Positions 1 through 13,300 of a stretch of 64,000 nucleotides of DNA are shown here, one piece after another. Under the pieces are notes generated by a model. That model worked only from the letters and a program-made list of their open reading frames with translations, had not been told where the DNA came from and did no database searches. The stretch's first letter is position 1; every line of letters starts with the position of its first letter. The DNA is from Odiellus spinosus (Eukaryota; Arthropoda; Arachnida; Opiliones; Phalangiidae): positions 28,714,706 through 28,778,705 of the forward strand of contig OY987226.1 in the NCBI GenBank assembly GCA_963920705.1. Reading direction: 5' to 3'. A program made the translations under genes and the position numbers.

Positions 1-84
1 CCATGTTTTTCCAACCATGTTTTTCCAACCATGTTTTTCCAACCATGTTTTTCCAACCATGTTTTTCCAACCATGTTTTTCCAA

Positions 85-995
85 CCCTGTTTGTTTTTCC
101 AACCATGTTTTTCCAACCATGTTTTTCCAACCATGTTTTTCCAACCATGTTTTTCCAACCATGTTTTTCCAACCATGTTTGTTTTTCCAACCATGTTTTT
201 CCAACCATGTTTTTCCAACCATGTTTTTCCAACCATGTTTTTCCAACCCAGTTTTTCCAACTATGTTTTTCCAACCATGTTTTTCCAACCATGTTTGTTT
301 TTCCAACCATGTTTTTCCAACCATGTTTTTCCAACCATGTTTTTCCAACCATGTTTTTCCAACCATGTTTTTCCAACCATGTTTTTCCAACCATGTTTTT
401 CCAACCATGTTTTTCCAACCATGTTTTTCCAACCATGTTTTTCCAACCATGTTTGTTTTTCCAACCATGTTTTTCCAACCATGTTTTTCCAACCATGTTT
501 TTCCAACCATGTTTTTCCAACCATGTTTGTTTTTCCCACCATGTTTTTCCAACCATGTTTTTCCAACCATGTTTTTCCAACCATGTTTTTCCAACCATGT
601 TTTTCCAACCATGTTTTTCCAACCATGTTTTTCCAACCATGTTTTTCCAACCATGTTTGTTTTTCCAACCATGTTTTTCCAACCATGTTTTTCCAACCAT
701 GTTTTTCCAACCATGTTTTTCCAACCATGTTTTTCCAACCATGTTTGTTTTTCCAACCATGTTTTTCCAACCATGTTTTTCCAACCATGTTTTTCCAACC
801 ATGTTTTTCCAACCATGTTTTTCCAACCATGTTTGTTTTTCCAACCATGTTTTTCCAACCATGTTTTTCCAACCATGTTTTTCCAACCATGTTTTTCCAA
901 CCATGTTTGTTTTTCCAACCATGTTTTTCCAACCCAGTTTTTCCAACCATGTTTTTACAACCATGTTTTTCCAACCATGTTTGTTTTTCCAACCC
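85..995. repeat. Higher-order repeat copy 1 inside array 1
   Basis: The order of rare variants here (CCCTG at 85; CCCAG followed by CTATG near 248; CCCACC at 535; CCCAG, TTACAACC, CCCAG at 932-990) recurs in the same order at 3379-4340. This shows that blocks of tens of units, and not only single units, were duplicated. Confidence 0.8.
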
Positions 996-1338
996 AGTTT
1001 TTCCAACCATGTTTTTCCAACCATGTTTTTCCAACCATGTTTGTTTTTCCAACCATGTTTTTCCAACCATGTTTTTCCAACCATGTTTTTCCAACCATGT
1101 TTTTCCAACCATGTTTTTCCAACCATGTTTTTCCAACCATGTTTGTTTTTCCAACCATGTTTTTCCAACCATGTTTTTCCAACCATGTTTTTCCAACCAT
1201 GTTTTTCCAACCATGTTTTTCCAACCATGTTTTTCCAACCATGTTTTTCCAACCATGTTTTTCCAACCATGTTTTTCCAACCATGTTTTTCCAACCATGT
1301 TTTTCCAACCATGTTTTTCCAACCATGTTTTTCCAACC

Positions 1339-2238
1339 ATGTTTGTTTTTCCAACCATGTTTGTTTTTCCAACCATGTTTGTTTTTCCAACCATGTTTGT
1401 TTTTCCAACCATGTTTGTTTTTCCAACCATGTTTGTTTTTCCAACCATGTTTGTTTTTCCAACCATGTTTGTTTTTCCAACCATGTTTGTTTTTCCAACC
1501 ATGTTTGTTTTTCCAACCATGTTTGTTTTTCCAACCATGTTTGTTTTTCCAACCATGTTTGTTTTTCCAACCATGTTTGTTTTTCCAACCATGTTTGTTT
1601 TTCCAAACATTTTTGTTTTTCCAACCATGTTTGTTTTTCCAACCATGTTTGTTTTTCCAACCATGTTTGTTTTTCCAACCATGTTTGTTTTTCCAACCAT
1701 GTTTGTTTTTCCAACCATGTTTGTTTTTCCAACCATGTTTGTTTTTCCAACCATGTTTGTTTTTCCAACCATGTTTGTTTTTCCAACCATGTTTGTTTTT
1801 CCAACCATGTTTGTTTTTCCAACCATGTTTGTTTTTCCAACCATGTTTGTTTTTCCAACCATGTTTGTTTTTCCAACCATGTTTGTTTTTCCAACCATGT
1901 TTGTTTTTCCAACCATGTTTGTTTTTCCAACCATGTTTGTTTTTCCAACCATGTTTGTTTTTCCAACCATGTTTGTTTTTCCAACCATGTTTGTTTTTCC
2001 AACCATGTTTGTTTTTCCAACCATGTTTGTTTTTCCAACCATGTTTGTTTTTCCAACCATGTTTGTTTTTCCAACCATGTTTGTTTTTCCAACCATGTTT
2101 GTTTTTCCACCCATGTTTGTTTTTCCAACCATGTTTGTTTTTCCAACCATGTTTGTTTTTCCAACCATGTTTGTTTTTCCAACCATGTTTGTTTTTCCAA
2201 CCATGTTTGTTTTTCCAACCATGTTTGTTTTTCCAACC
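1339..2238. repeat. Homogeneous 18-bp sub-block of array 1
   Basis: About 50 consecutive copies of the 18-bp unit run here without an interspersed 14-bp unit; the few visible changes include an AAACATTTTTG variant near 1606 and a CCACCC variant near 2108. Elsewhere in array 1 the 18-bp units occur singly every three to seven 14-bp units. The block therefore looks like a separate recent amplification of the longer unit. Confidence 0.9.
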
Positions 2239-3378
2239 ATGTTTTTCCAACCATGTTTGTTTTTCCAACCATGTTTGTTTTTCCAACCATGTTTTTCCAA
2301 CCATGTTTGTTTTTCCAACCATGTTTGTTTTTCCAACCATGTTTGTTTTTCCAACCATGTTTTTCCAACCATGTTTGTTTTTCCAACCATGTTTGTTTTT
2401 CCAACCATGTTTGTTTTTCCAACCATGTTTGTTTTTCCAACCATGTTTGTTTTTCCAACCATGTTTGTTTTTCCAACCATGTGTTTTTTTCCAACCATGT
2501 TTTTCCAACCATGTTTGTTTTTCCAACCATGTTTGTTTTTCCAACCATGTTTGTTTTTCCAACCATGTTTGTTTTTCCAACCATGTTTGTTTTTCCAACC
2601 ATGTTTGTTTTTCCAACCATGTTTGTTTTTCCAACCATGTTTGTTTTTCCAACCATGTTTTTCCAACCATGTTTGTTTTTCCAACCATGTTTGTTTTTCC
2701 AACCATGTTTGTTTTTCCAACCATGTTTTTCCAACCATGTTTTTCCAACCATGTTTTTCCAACCATGTTTTTCCAACCATGTTTTTCCAACCATGTTTGT
2801 TTTTCCAACCATGTTTGTTTTTCCATCCATGTTTGTTTTTCCAACCATGTTTTTCCAACCATGTTTTTCCAACCATGTTTTAACAACCATGTTTTTCCAA
2901 CCATGTTTGTTTTTCCAACCATGTTTGTTTTTCCAACCATGTTTGTTTTTCCAACCATGTTTTTCCAACCATGTTTTTCCAACCATGTTTTTCCAACCAT
3001 GTTTTTCCAACCATGTTTTTCCAACCATGTTTTTCCAACCATGTTTGTTTTTCCAACCATGTTTTTCCAACCATGTTTTTCCAACCATGTTTTTCCAACC
3101 ATGTTTTTCCAACCATGTTTTTCCAACCGTTTGTTTTTCCAACCATGTTTGTTTTTCCAACCATGTTTTTCCAACCATGTTTTTCCAACCATGTTTTTCC
3201 AACCATGTTTTTCCAACCATGTTTTTCCAACCATGTTTTTCCAACCATGTTTGTTTTTCCAACCATGTTTGTTTTTCCAACCATGTTTTTCCAACCATGT
3301 TTTTCCAACCATGTTTTTCCAACCATGTTTTTCCAACCATGTTTTTCCAACCATGTTTTTCCAACCATGTTTTTCCAA

Positions 3379-4340
3379 CCCTGTTTGTTTTTCCAACCAT
3401 GTTTTTCCAACCATGTTTTTCCAACCATGTTTTTCCAACCATGTTTTTCCAACCATGTTTTTCCAACCATGTTTGTTTTTCCAACCATGTTTTTCCAACC
3501 ATGTTTTTCCAACCATGTTTTTCCAACCATGTTTTTCCAACCCAGTTTTTCCAACTATGTTTTTCCAACCATGTTTTTCCAACCATGTTTGTTTTTCCAA
3601 CCATGTTTTTCCAACCATGTTTTTCCAACCATGTTTTTCCAACCATGTTTTTCCAACCATGTTTTTCCAACCATGTTTTTCCAACCATGTTTTTCCAACC
3701 ATGTTTTTCCAACCATGTTTTTCCAACCATGTTTTTCCAACCATGTTTTTCCAACCATGTTTTTCCAACCATGTTTGTTTTTCCAACCATGTTTTTCCAA
3801 CCATGTTTTTCCAACCATGTTTTTCTAACCATGTTTTTCCAACCATGTTTGTTTTTCCCACCATGTTTTTCCAACCATGTTTTTCCAACCATGTTTTTCC
3901 AACCATGTTTTTCCAACCATGTTTTTCCAACCATGTTTTTCCAACCATGTTTTTCCAACCATGTTTTTCCAACCATGTTTTTCCAACCATGTTTGTTTTT
4001 CCAACCATGTTTTTCCAACCATGTTTTTCCAACCATGTTTTTCCAACCATGTTTTTCCAACCATGTTTTTCCAACCATGTTTTTCCAACCATGTTTGTTT
4101 TTCCAACCATGTTTTTCCAACCATGTTTTTCCAACCATGTTTTTCCAACCATGTTTTTCCAACCATGTTTTTCCAACCATGTTTGTTTTTCCAACCATGT
4201 TTTTCCAACCATGTTTTTCCAACCATGTTTTTCCAACCATGTTTGTTTTTCCAACCATGTTTTTCCAACCCAGTTTTTCCAACCATGTTTTTACAACCAT
4301 GTTTTTCCAACCATGTTTGTTTTTCCAACCCAGTTTTTCC
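3379..4340. repeat. Higher-order repeat copy 2 inside array 1
   Basis: Second instance of the variant string found at 85-995. Matching markers lie 3293 to 3340 bp further on; the offset drifts by amounts close to whole units, as expected from unequal exchange after the duplication. Confidence 0.8.
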
Positions 4341-7300
4341 AACCATGTTTTTCCAACCATGTTTTTCCAACCATGTTTTTCCAACCATGTTTGTTTTTCC
4401 AACCATGTTTTTCCAACCATGTTTTTCCAACCATGTTTTTCCAACCATGTTTTTCCAACCATGTTTTTCCAACCATGTTTTTCCAACCATGTTTTTCCAA
4501 CCATGTTTGTTTTTCCAACCATGTTTTTCCAACCATGTTTTTCCAACCATGTTTTTCCAACCATGTTTTTCCAACCATGTTTTTCCAACCATGTTTTTCC
4601 AACCATGTTTTTCCAACCATGTTTTTCCAACCATGTTTTTCCAACCATGTTTTTCCAACCATGTTTTTCCAACCATGTTTTTCCAACCATGTTTTTCCAA
4701 CCATGTTTGTTTTTCCAACCATGTTTTTCCAACCATGTTTTTCCAACCATGTTTGTTTTTCCCACCATGTTTTTCCAACCATGTTTTTCCAACCATGTTT
4801 TTCCAACCATGTTTTTCCAACCATGTTTTTCCAACCATGTTTTTCCAACCATGTTTTTCCAACCATGTTTGTTTTTCCAACCATGTTTTTCCAACCATGT
4901 TTTTCCAACCATGTTTTTCCAACCATGTTTTTCCAACCATGTTTTTCCAACCATGTTTTTCCAACCATGTTTGTTTTTCCAACCATGTTTTTCCAACCAT
5001 GTTTTTCCAACCATGTTTTTCCAACCATGTTTTTCCAACCATGTTTGTTTTTCCAACCATGTTTTTCCAACCATGTTTTTCCAACCATGTTTTTCCAACC
5101 ATGTTTGTTTTTCCAACCATGTTTTTCCAACCATGTTTTTCCAACCATGTTTTTCCAACCATGTTTTTCCAACCATGTTTTTCCAACCATGTTTGTTTTT
5201 CCAACCATGTTTTTCCAACCATGTTTTTCCAACCATGTTTTTCCAACCCAGTTTTTCCAACCATGTTTTTCCAACCATGTTTTTCCAACCATGTTTGTTT
5301 TTCCAACCATGTTTTTCCAACCATGTTTTTCCAACCATGTTTGTTTTTCCAACCATGTTTTTCCAACCATGTTTTTCCAACCATGTTTTTCCAACCATGT
5401 TTTTCCAACCATGTTTTTCCAACCATGTTTTTCCAACCATGTTTTTCCAACCATGTTTTTCCAACCATGTTTGTTTTTCCAACCATGTTTTTCCAACCAT
5501 GTTTTTCCAACCATGTTTTTCAAACCATGTTTTTCCAACCATGTTTTTCCAACCATGTTTTTCCAACCATGTTTTTCCAACCATGTTTTTCCAACCATGT
5601 TTTTCCAACCATGTTTGTTTTTCCAACCATGTTTTTCCAACCATGTTTTTCCAACCATGTTTTTCCAACCATGTTTTTCCAACCATGTTTTTCCAACCAT
5701 GTTTTTCCAACCATGTTTGTTTTTCCAACCATGTTTTTCCAACCATGTTTTTCCAACCATGTTTTTCCAACCATGTTTTTCCAACCATGTTTTTCCAACC
5801 ATGTTTTTCCAACCATGTTTTTCCAACCATGTTTTTCCAACCATGTTTTTCCAACCATGTTTTTCCAACCATGTTTTTCCAACCATGTTTTTCCAACCAT
5901 GTTTTTCCAACCATGTTTTTCCAACCATGTTTTTCCAACCATGTTTTTCCAACCATGTTTTTCCAACCATGTTTTTCCAACCATGTTTGTTTTTCCAACC
6001 ATGTTTTTCCAACCATGTTTTTCCAACCATGTTTTTCCAACCATGTTTTTCCAACCATGTTTGTTTTTCCCACCATGTTTTTCCAACCATGTTTTTCCAA
6101 CCATGTTTTTCCAACCATGTTTTTCCAACCATGTTTTTCCAACCATGTTTTTCCAACCATGTTTTTCCAACCATGTTTTTCCAACCATGTTTTTCCAACC
6201 ATGTTTTTCCAACCATGTTTGTTTTTCCAACCATGTTTTTCCAACCATGTTTTTCCAACCATGTTTTTCCAACCATGTTTTTCCAACCATGTTTTTCCAA
6301 CCATGTTTTTCCAACCATGTTTGTTTTTCCAACCATGTTTTTCCAACCATGTTTTTCCAACCATGTTTTTCCAACCATGTTTTTCCAACCATGTTTTTCC
6401 AACCATGTTTTTCCAACCATGTTTTTCCAACCATGTTTGTTTTTCCAACCATGTTTTTCCAACCATGTTTGTTTTTCCAACCATGTTTTTCCAACCATGT
6501 TTTTCCAACCATGTTTTTCCAACCATGTTTTTCCAACCATGTTTTTCCAACCATGTTTGTTTTTCCAACCATGTTTTTCCAACCATGTTTTTCCAACCAT
6601 GTTTTTCCAACCCAGTTTTTCCAACTATGTTTTTCCAACCATGTTTTTCCAACCATGTTTGTTTTTCCAACCATGTTTTTCCAACCATGTTTTTCCAACC
6701 ATGTTTTTCCAACCATGTTTGTTTTTCCAACCATGTTTTTCCAACCATGTTTTTCCAACCATGTTTTTCCAACCATGTTTTTCCAACCATGTTTTTCCAA
6801 CCATGTTTTTCCAACCATGTTTTTCCAACCATGTTTTTCCAACCATGTTTTTCCAACCATGTTTGTTTTTCCAACCATGTTTTTCCAACCATGTTTTTCC
6901 AACCATGTTTTTCCTACCATGTTTTTCCAACCATGTTTTTCCAACCATGTTTTTCCAACCATGTTTTTCCAACCATGTTTTTCCAACCATGTTTTTCCAA
7001 CCATGTTTTTCCAACCATGTTTTTCCAACCATGTTTTTCCAACCATGTTTGTTTTTCCAACCATGTTTTTCCAACCATGTTTTTCCAACCATGTTTTTCC
7101 AACCATGTTTTTCCAACCATGTTTGTTTTTCCAACCATGTTTTTCCAACCATGTTTTTCCAACCATGTTTTTCCAACCATGTTTTTCCAACCATGTTTTT
7201 CCAACCATGTTTGTTTTTCCAACCATGTTTTTCCAACCATGTTTTTCCAACCATGTTTTTCCAACCATGTTTGTTTTTCCAACCATGTTTTTCCAACCAT

Positions 7301-10300
7301 GTTTTTCCAACCATGTTTGTTTTTCCAACCATGTTTTTCCAACCATGTTTTTCCAACCATGTTTTTCCAACCATGTTTGTTTTTCCAACCATGTTTTTCC
7401 AACCATGTTTTTCCAACCATGTTTGTTTTTCCAACCATGTTTTTCCAACCATGTTTTTCCAACCATGTTTTTCCAACCATGTTTTTTTTTCCAACCATGT
7501 TTTTCCAACCATGTTTTTCCAACCATGTTTTTCCAACCATGTTTTTCCAACCATGTTTTTCCAACCATGTTTTTCCAACCATGTTTTTCCAACCATGTTT
7601 TTCCGACCATGTTTGTTTTTCCAACCATGTTTTTCCAACCATGTTTTTCCAACCATGTTTGTTTTTCCAACCATGTTTTTCCAACCATGTTTTTCCAACC
7701 ATGTTTTTCCAACCATGTTTTTCCAACCATGTTTTTCCAACCATGTTTGTTTTTCCAACAATGTTTTTCAAACCATGTTTTTCCAACCATGTTTTTCCAA
7801 CCATGTTTTTCCAACCATGTTTTTCCAACCATGTTTGTTTTTCCAACCATGTTTTTCCAACCATGTTTTTCCAACCATGTTTGTTTTTCCAACCATGTTT
7901 TTCCAACCATGTTTTTCCAACCATGTTTGTTTTTCCAACCATGTTTTTCCAACCATGTTTTTCCAACCATGTTTGTTTTTCCAACCATGTTTTTCCAACC
8001 ATGTTTTTCCAACCATGTTTGTTTTTCCAACCATGTTTTTCCAACCATGTTTTTCCAACCATGTTTTTTTTTCCAACCATGTTTTTCCAACCATGTTTTT
8101 CCAACCATGTTTTTCCAACCATGTTTTTCCAACCATGTTTTTCCAACCATGTTTTTTTTTCCAACCATGTTTTTCCAACCATGTTTTTCCAACCATGTTT
8201 TTCCAACCATGTTTTTCCAACCATGTTTTTCCAACCATGTTTTTCCAACCATGTTTTTCCAACCATGTTTTTCCGACCATGTTTGTTTTTCCAACCATGT
8301 TTTTCCAACCATGTTTTTCCAACCATGTTTGTTTTTCCAACCATGTTTTTCCAACCATGTTTTTCCAACCATGTTTTTCCAACCATGTTTTTCCAACCAT
8401 GTTTGTTTTTCCAACCATGTTTTTCCAACCATGTTTTTCCAACCATGTTTTTCCAACCATGTTTTTCCAACCATGTTTTTCCAACCATGTTTTTCCAACC
8501 ATGTTTTTCCAACCATGTTTTTCCAACCATGTTTTTCCAACCATGTTTGTTTTTCCAACCATGTTTTTCCAACCATGTTTTTCCAACCATGTTTTTCCAA
8601 CCATGTTTTTCCAACCATGTTTGTTTTTCCAACCATGTTTTTCCAACCATGTTTTTCCAACCATGTTTTTCCAACCATGTTTTTCCAACCATGTTTTTCC
8701 AACCATGTTTTTCCAACCATGTTTTTCCAACCATGTTTTTCCAACCATGTTTTTCCAACCATGTTTTTCCAACCATGTTTGTTTTTCCAACCATGTTTTT
8801 CCAACCATGTTTTTCCAACCATGTTTTTCCAACCCAGTTTTTCCAACCATGTTTTTCCAACCATGTTTTTCCAACCATGTTTGTTTTTCCAACCATGTTT
8901 TTCCAACCATGTTTTTCCAACCATGTTTGTTTTTCCAACCATGTTTTTCCAACCATGTTTTTCCAACCATGTTTTTCCAACCATGTTTTTCCAACCATGT
9001 TTTTCCAACCATGTTTTTCCAACCATGTTTTTCCAACCATGTTTTTCCAACCATGTTTGTTTTTCCAACCATGTTTTTCCAACCATGTTTTTCCAACCAT
9101 GTTTTTCCAACCATGTTTTTCCAACCATGTTTTTCCAACCATGTTTTTCCAACCATGTTTTTCCAACCATGTTTTTCCAACCATGTTTTTCCAACCATGT
9201 TTTTCCAACCATGTTTTTCCAACCATGTTTGTTTTTCCAACCATGTTTTTCCAACCATGTTTTTCCAACCATGTTTGTTTTTCCCACCATGTTTTTCCAA
9301 CCATGTTTTTCCAACCATGTTTTTCCAACCATGTTTTTCCAACCATGTTTTTCCAACCATGTTTTTCCAACCATGTTTGTTTTTCCAACCATGTTTTTCC
9401 AACCATGTTTTTCCAACCATGTTTTTCCAACCATGTTTTTCCAACCATGTTTTTCCAACCATGTTTTTCCAACCATGTTTGTTTTTCCAACCATGTTTGT
9501 TTTTCCAACCATGTTTTTCCAACCATGTTTTTCCAACCATGTTTTTCCAACCATGTTTTTCCAACCATGTTTTTCCAACCATGTTTGTTTTTCCAACCAT
9601 GTTTTTCCAACCATGTTTTTCCAACCATGTTTTTCCAACCATGTTTTTCCAACCATGTTTGTTTTTCCAACCATGTTTTTCCAACCATGTTTTTCCAACC
9701 ATGTTTTTCCAACCATGTTTTTCCAACCATGTTTGTTTTTCCAACCATGTTTTTCCAACCATGTTTTTCCAACCATGTTTTTCCAACCCAGTTTTTCCAA
9801 CCATGTTTTTCCAACCATGTTTTTCCAACCATGTTTGTTTTTCCAACCATGTTTTTCCAACCATGTTTGTTTTTCCAACCATGTTTTTCCAACCATGTTT
9901 TTCCAACCATGTTTTTCCAACCATGTTTTTCCAACCATGTTTTTCCAACCATGTTTTTCCAACCATGTTTTTCCAACCATGTTTTTCCAACCATGTTTTT
10001 CCAACCATGTTTTTCCAACCATGTTTGTTTTTCCAACCATGTTTTTCCAACCATGTTTTTCCAACCATGTTTTTCCAACCATGTTTTTCCAACCATGTTT
10101 TTCCAACCATGTTTTTCCAACCATGTTTTTCCAACCATGTTTTTCCAACCATGTTTTTCCAACCATGTTTTTCCAACCATGTTTTTCCAACCATGTTTGT
10201 TTTTCCAACCATGTTTTTCCAACCATGTTTTTCCAACCATGTTTTTCCAACCATGTTTTTCCAACCATGTTTTTCCAACCATGTTTTTCCAACCATGTTT

Positions 10301-13300
10301 TTCCAACCATGTTTTTCCAACCATGTTTTTCCAACCATGTTTTTCCAACCATGTTTGTTTTTCCAACCATGTTTTTCCAACCATGTTTTTCCAACCATGT
10401 TTTTCCAACCATGTTTTTCCAACCATGTTTTTCCAACCATGTTTTTCCAACCATGTTTGTTTTTCCAACCATGTTTTTCCAACCATGTTTTTCCAACCAT
10501 GTTTTTCCAACCATGTTTTTCCAACCATGTTTGTTTTTCCAACCATGTTTTTCCAACCATGTTTTTCCAACCATGTTTTTCCAACCATGTTTTTCCAACC
10601 ATGTTTTTCCAACCATGTTTTTCCAACCATGTTTGTTTTTCCAACCATGTTTTTCCAACCATGTTTTTCCAACCATGTTTTTCCAACCATGTTTTTCCAA
10701 CCATGTTTGTTTTTCCAACCATGTTTTTCCAACCATGTTTTTCCAACCATGTTTTTCCAACCATGTTTTTCCAACCATGTTTTTCCAACCATGTTTGTTT
10801 TTCCAACCATGTTTTTCCAACCATGTTTTTCCAACCATGTTTTTCCAACCATGTTTGTTTTTCCAACCATGTTTTTCCAACCATGTTTTTCCAACCATGT
10901 TTTTCCAACCATGTTTGTTTTTCCAACCATGTTTTTCCAACCATGTTTTTCCAACCATGTTTGTTTTTCCAACCATGTTTTTCCAACCATGTTTTTCCAA
11001 CCATGTTTGTTTTTCCAACCATGTTTTTCCAACCATGTTTTTCCAACCATGTTTTTCCAACCATGTTTGTTTTTCCAACCATGTTTTTCCAACCATGTTT
11101 TTCCAACCATGTTTTTCCAACCATGTTTTTCCAACCATGTTTTTCCAACCATGTTTTTTTTTCCAACCATGTTTTTCCAACCATGTTTTTCCAACCATGT
11201 TTTTCCAACCATGTTTTTCCAACCATGTTTTTCCAACCATGTTTTTCCAACCATGTTTTTCCGACCATGTTTGTTTTTCCAAAAATGTTTTTCCAACCAT
11301 GTTTGTTTTTCCAACCATGTTTTTCCAACCATGTTTTTCCAACCATGTTTTTCCAACCATGTTTTTCCAACCATGTTTTTCCAACCATGTTTGTTTTTCC
11401 AACCATGTTTTTCCAACCATGTTTTTCCAACCATGTTTTTCCAACCATGTTTGTTTTTCCAACCATGTTTTTCCAACCATGTTTTTCCAACCATGTTTTT
11501 CCAACCATGTTTTTCCAACCATGTTTGTTTTTCCAACCATGTTTTTCCAACCATGTTTTTCCAACCATGTTTTTCCAACCATGTTTTTCCAACCATGTTT
11601 TTCCAACCATGTTTGTTTTTCCAACCATGTTTTTCCAACCATGTTTTTCCAACCATGTTTTTCCAACCATGTTTGTTTTTCCAACCATGTTTTTCCAACC
11701 ATGTTTTTCCAACCATGTTTTTCCAACCATGTTTGTTTTTCCAACCATGTTTTTCCAACCATGTTTTTCCAACCATGTTTGTTTTTCCAACCATGTTTTT
11801 CCAACCATGTTTTTCCAACCATGTTTGTTTTTCCAACCATGTTTTTCCAACCATGTTTTTCCAACCATGTTTTTCCAACCATGTTTGTTTTTCCAACCAT
11901 GTTTTTCCAACCATGTTTTTCCAACCATGTTTTTCCAACCATGTTTTTCCAACCATGTTTTTCCAACCATGTTTTTTTTTCCAACCATGTTTTTCCAACC
12001 ATGTTTTTCCAACCATGTTTTTCCAACCATGTTTTTCCAACCATGTTTTTCCAACCATGTTTTTCCGACCATGTTTGTTTTTCCAAAAATGTTTTTCCAA
12101 CCATGTTTGTTTTTCCAACCATGTTTTTCCAACCATGTTTTTCCAACCATGTTTTTCCAACCATGTTTTTCCAACCATGTTTTTCCAACCATGTTTGTTT
12201 TTCCAACCATGTTTTTCCAACCATGTTTTTCCAACCATGTTTTTCCAACCATGTTTTTCCAACCATGTTTTTCCAACCATGTTTTTCCAACCATGTTTTT
12301 CCAACCATGTTTTTCCAACCATGTTTTTCCAACCATGTTTTTCCAACCATGTTTTTCCAACCATGTTTTTCCAACCATGTTTTTCCAACCATGTTTTTCC
12401 AACCATGTTTGTTTTTCCAACCATGTTTTTCCAACCATGTTTTTCCAACCATGTTTTTCCAACCATGTTTTTCCAACCATGTTTGTTTTTCCAACCATGT
12501 TTTTCCAACCATGTTTTTCCAACCATGTTTTTCCAACCATGTTTTTCCAACCATGTTTTTCCAACCATGTTTGTTTTTCCAACCATGTTTTTCCAACCAT
12601 GTTTTTCCAACCATGTTTTTCCAACCATGTTTTTCCAACCATGTTTTTCCAACCATGTTTGTTTTTCCAACCATGTTTTTCCAACCATGTTTTTCCAACC
12701 ATGTTTGTTTTTCCAACCATGTTTTTCCAACCATGTTTTTCCAACCATGTTTTTCCAACCATGTTTTTCCAACCATGTTTTTCCAACCATGTTTGTTTTT
12801 CCAACCATGTTTTTCCAACCATGTTTTTCCAACCATGTTTGTTTTTCCAACCATGTTTTTCCAACCATGTTTTTCCAACCATGTTTGTTTTTCCAACCAT
12901 GTTTTTCCAACCATGTTTTTCCAACCATGTTTTTCCAACCATGTTTTTCCAACCATGTTTTTCCAACCATGTTTTTCCAACCATGTTTTTCCAACCATGT
13001 TTTTCCAACCATGTTTTTCCAACCATGTTTTTCCAACCATGTTTTTCCAACCATGTTTTTCCAACCATGTTTTTCCAACCATGTTTTTCCAACCATGTTT
13101 TTCCAACCATGTTTTTCCAACCATGTTTTTCCAACCATGTTTTTCCAACCATGTTTTTCCAACCATGTTTTTCCAACCATGTTTTTCCAACCATGTTTTT
13201 CCAACCATGTTTTTCCAACCATGTTTTTCCAACCATGTTTTTCCAACCATGTTTTTCCAACCATGTTTTTCCAACCATGTTTTTCCAACCATGTTTTTCC

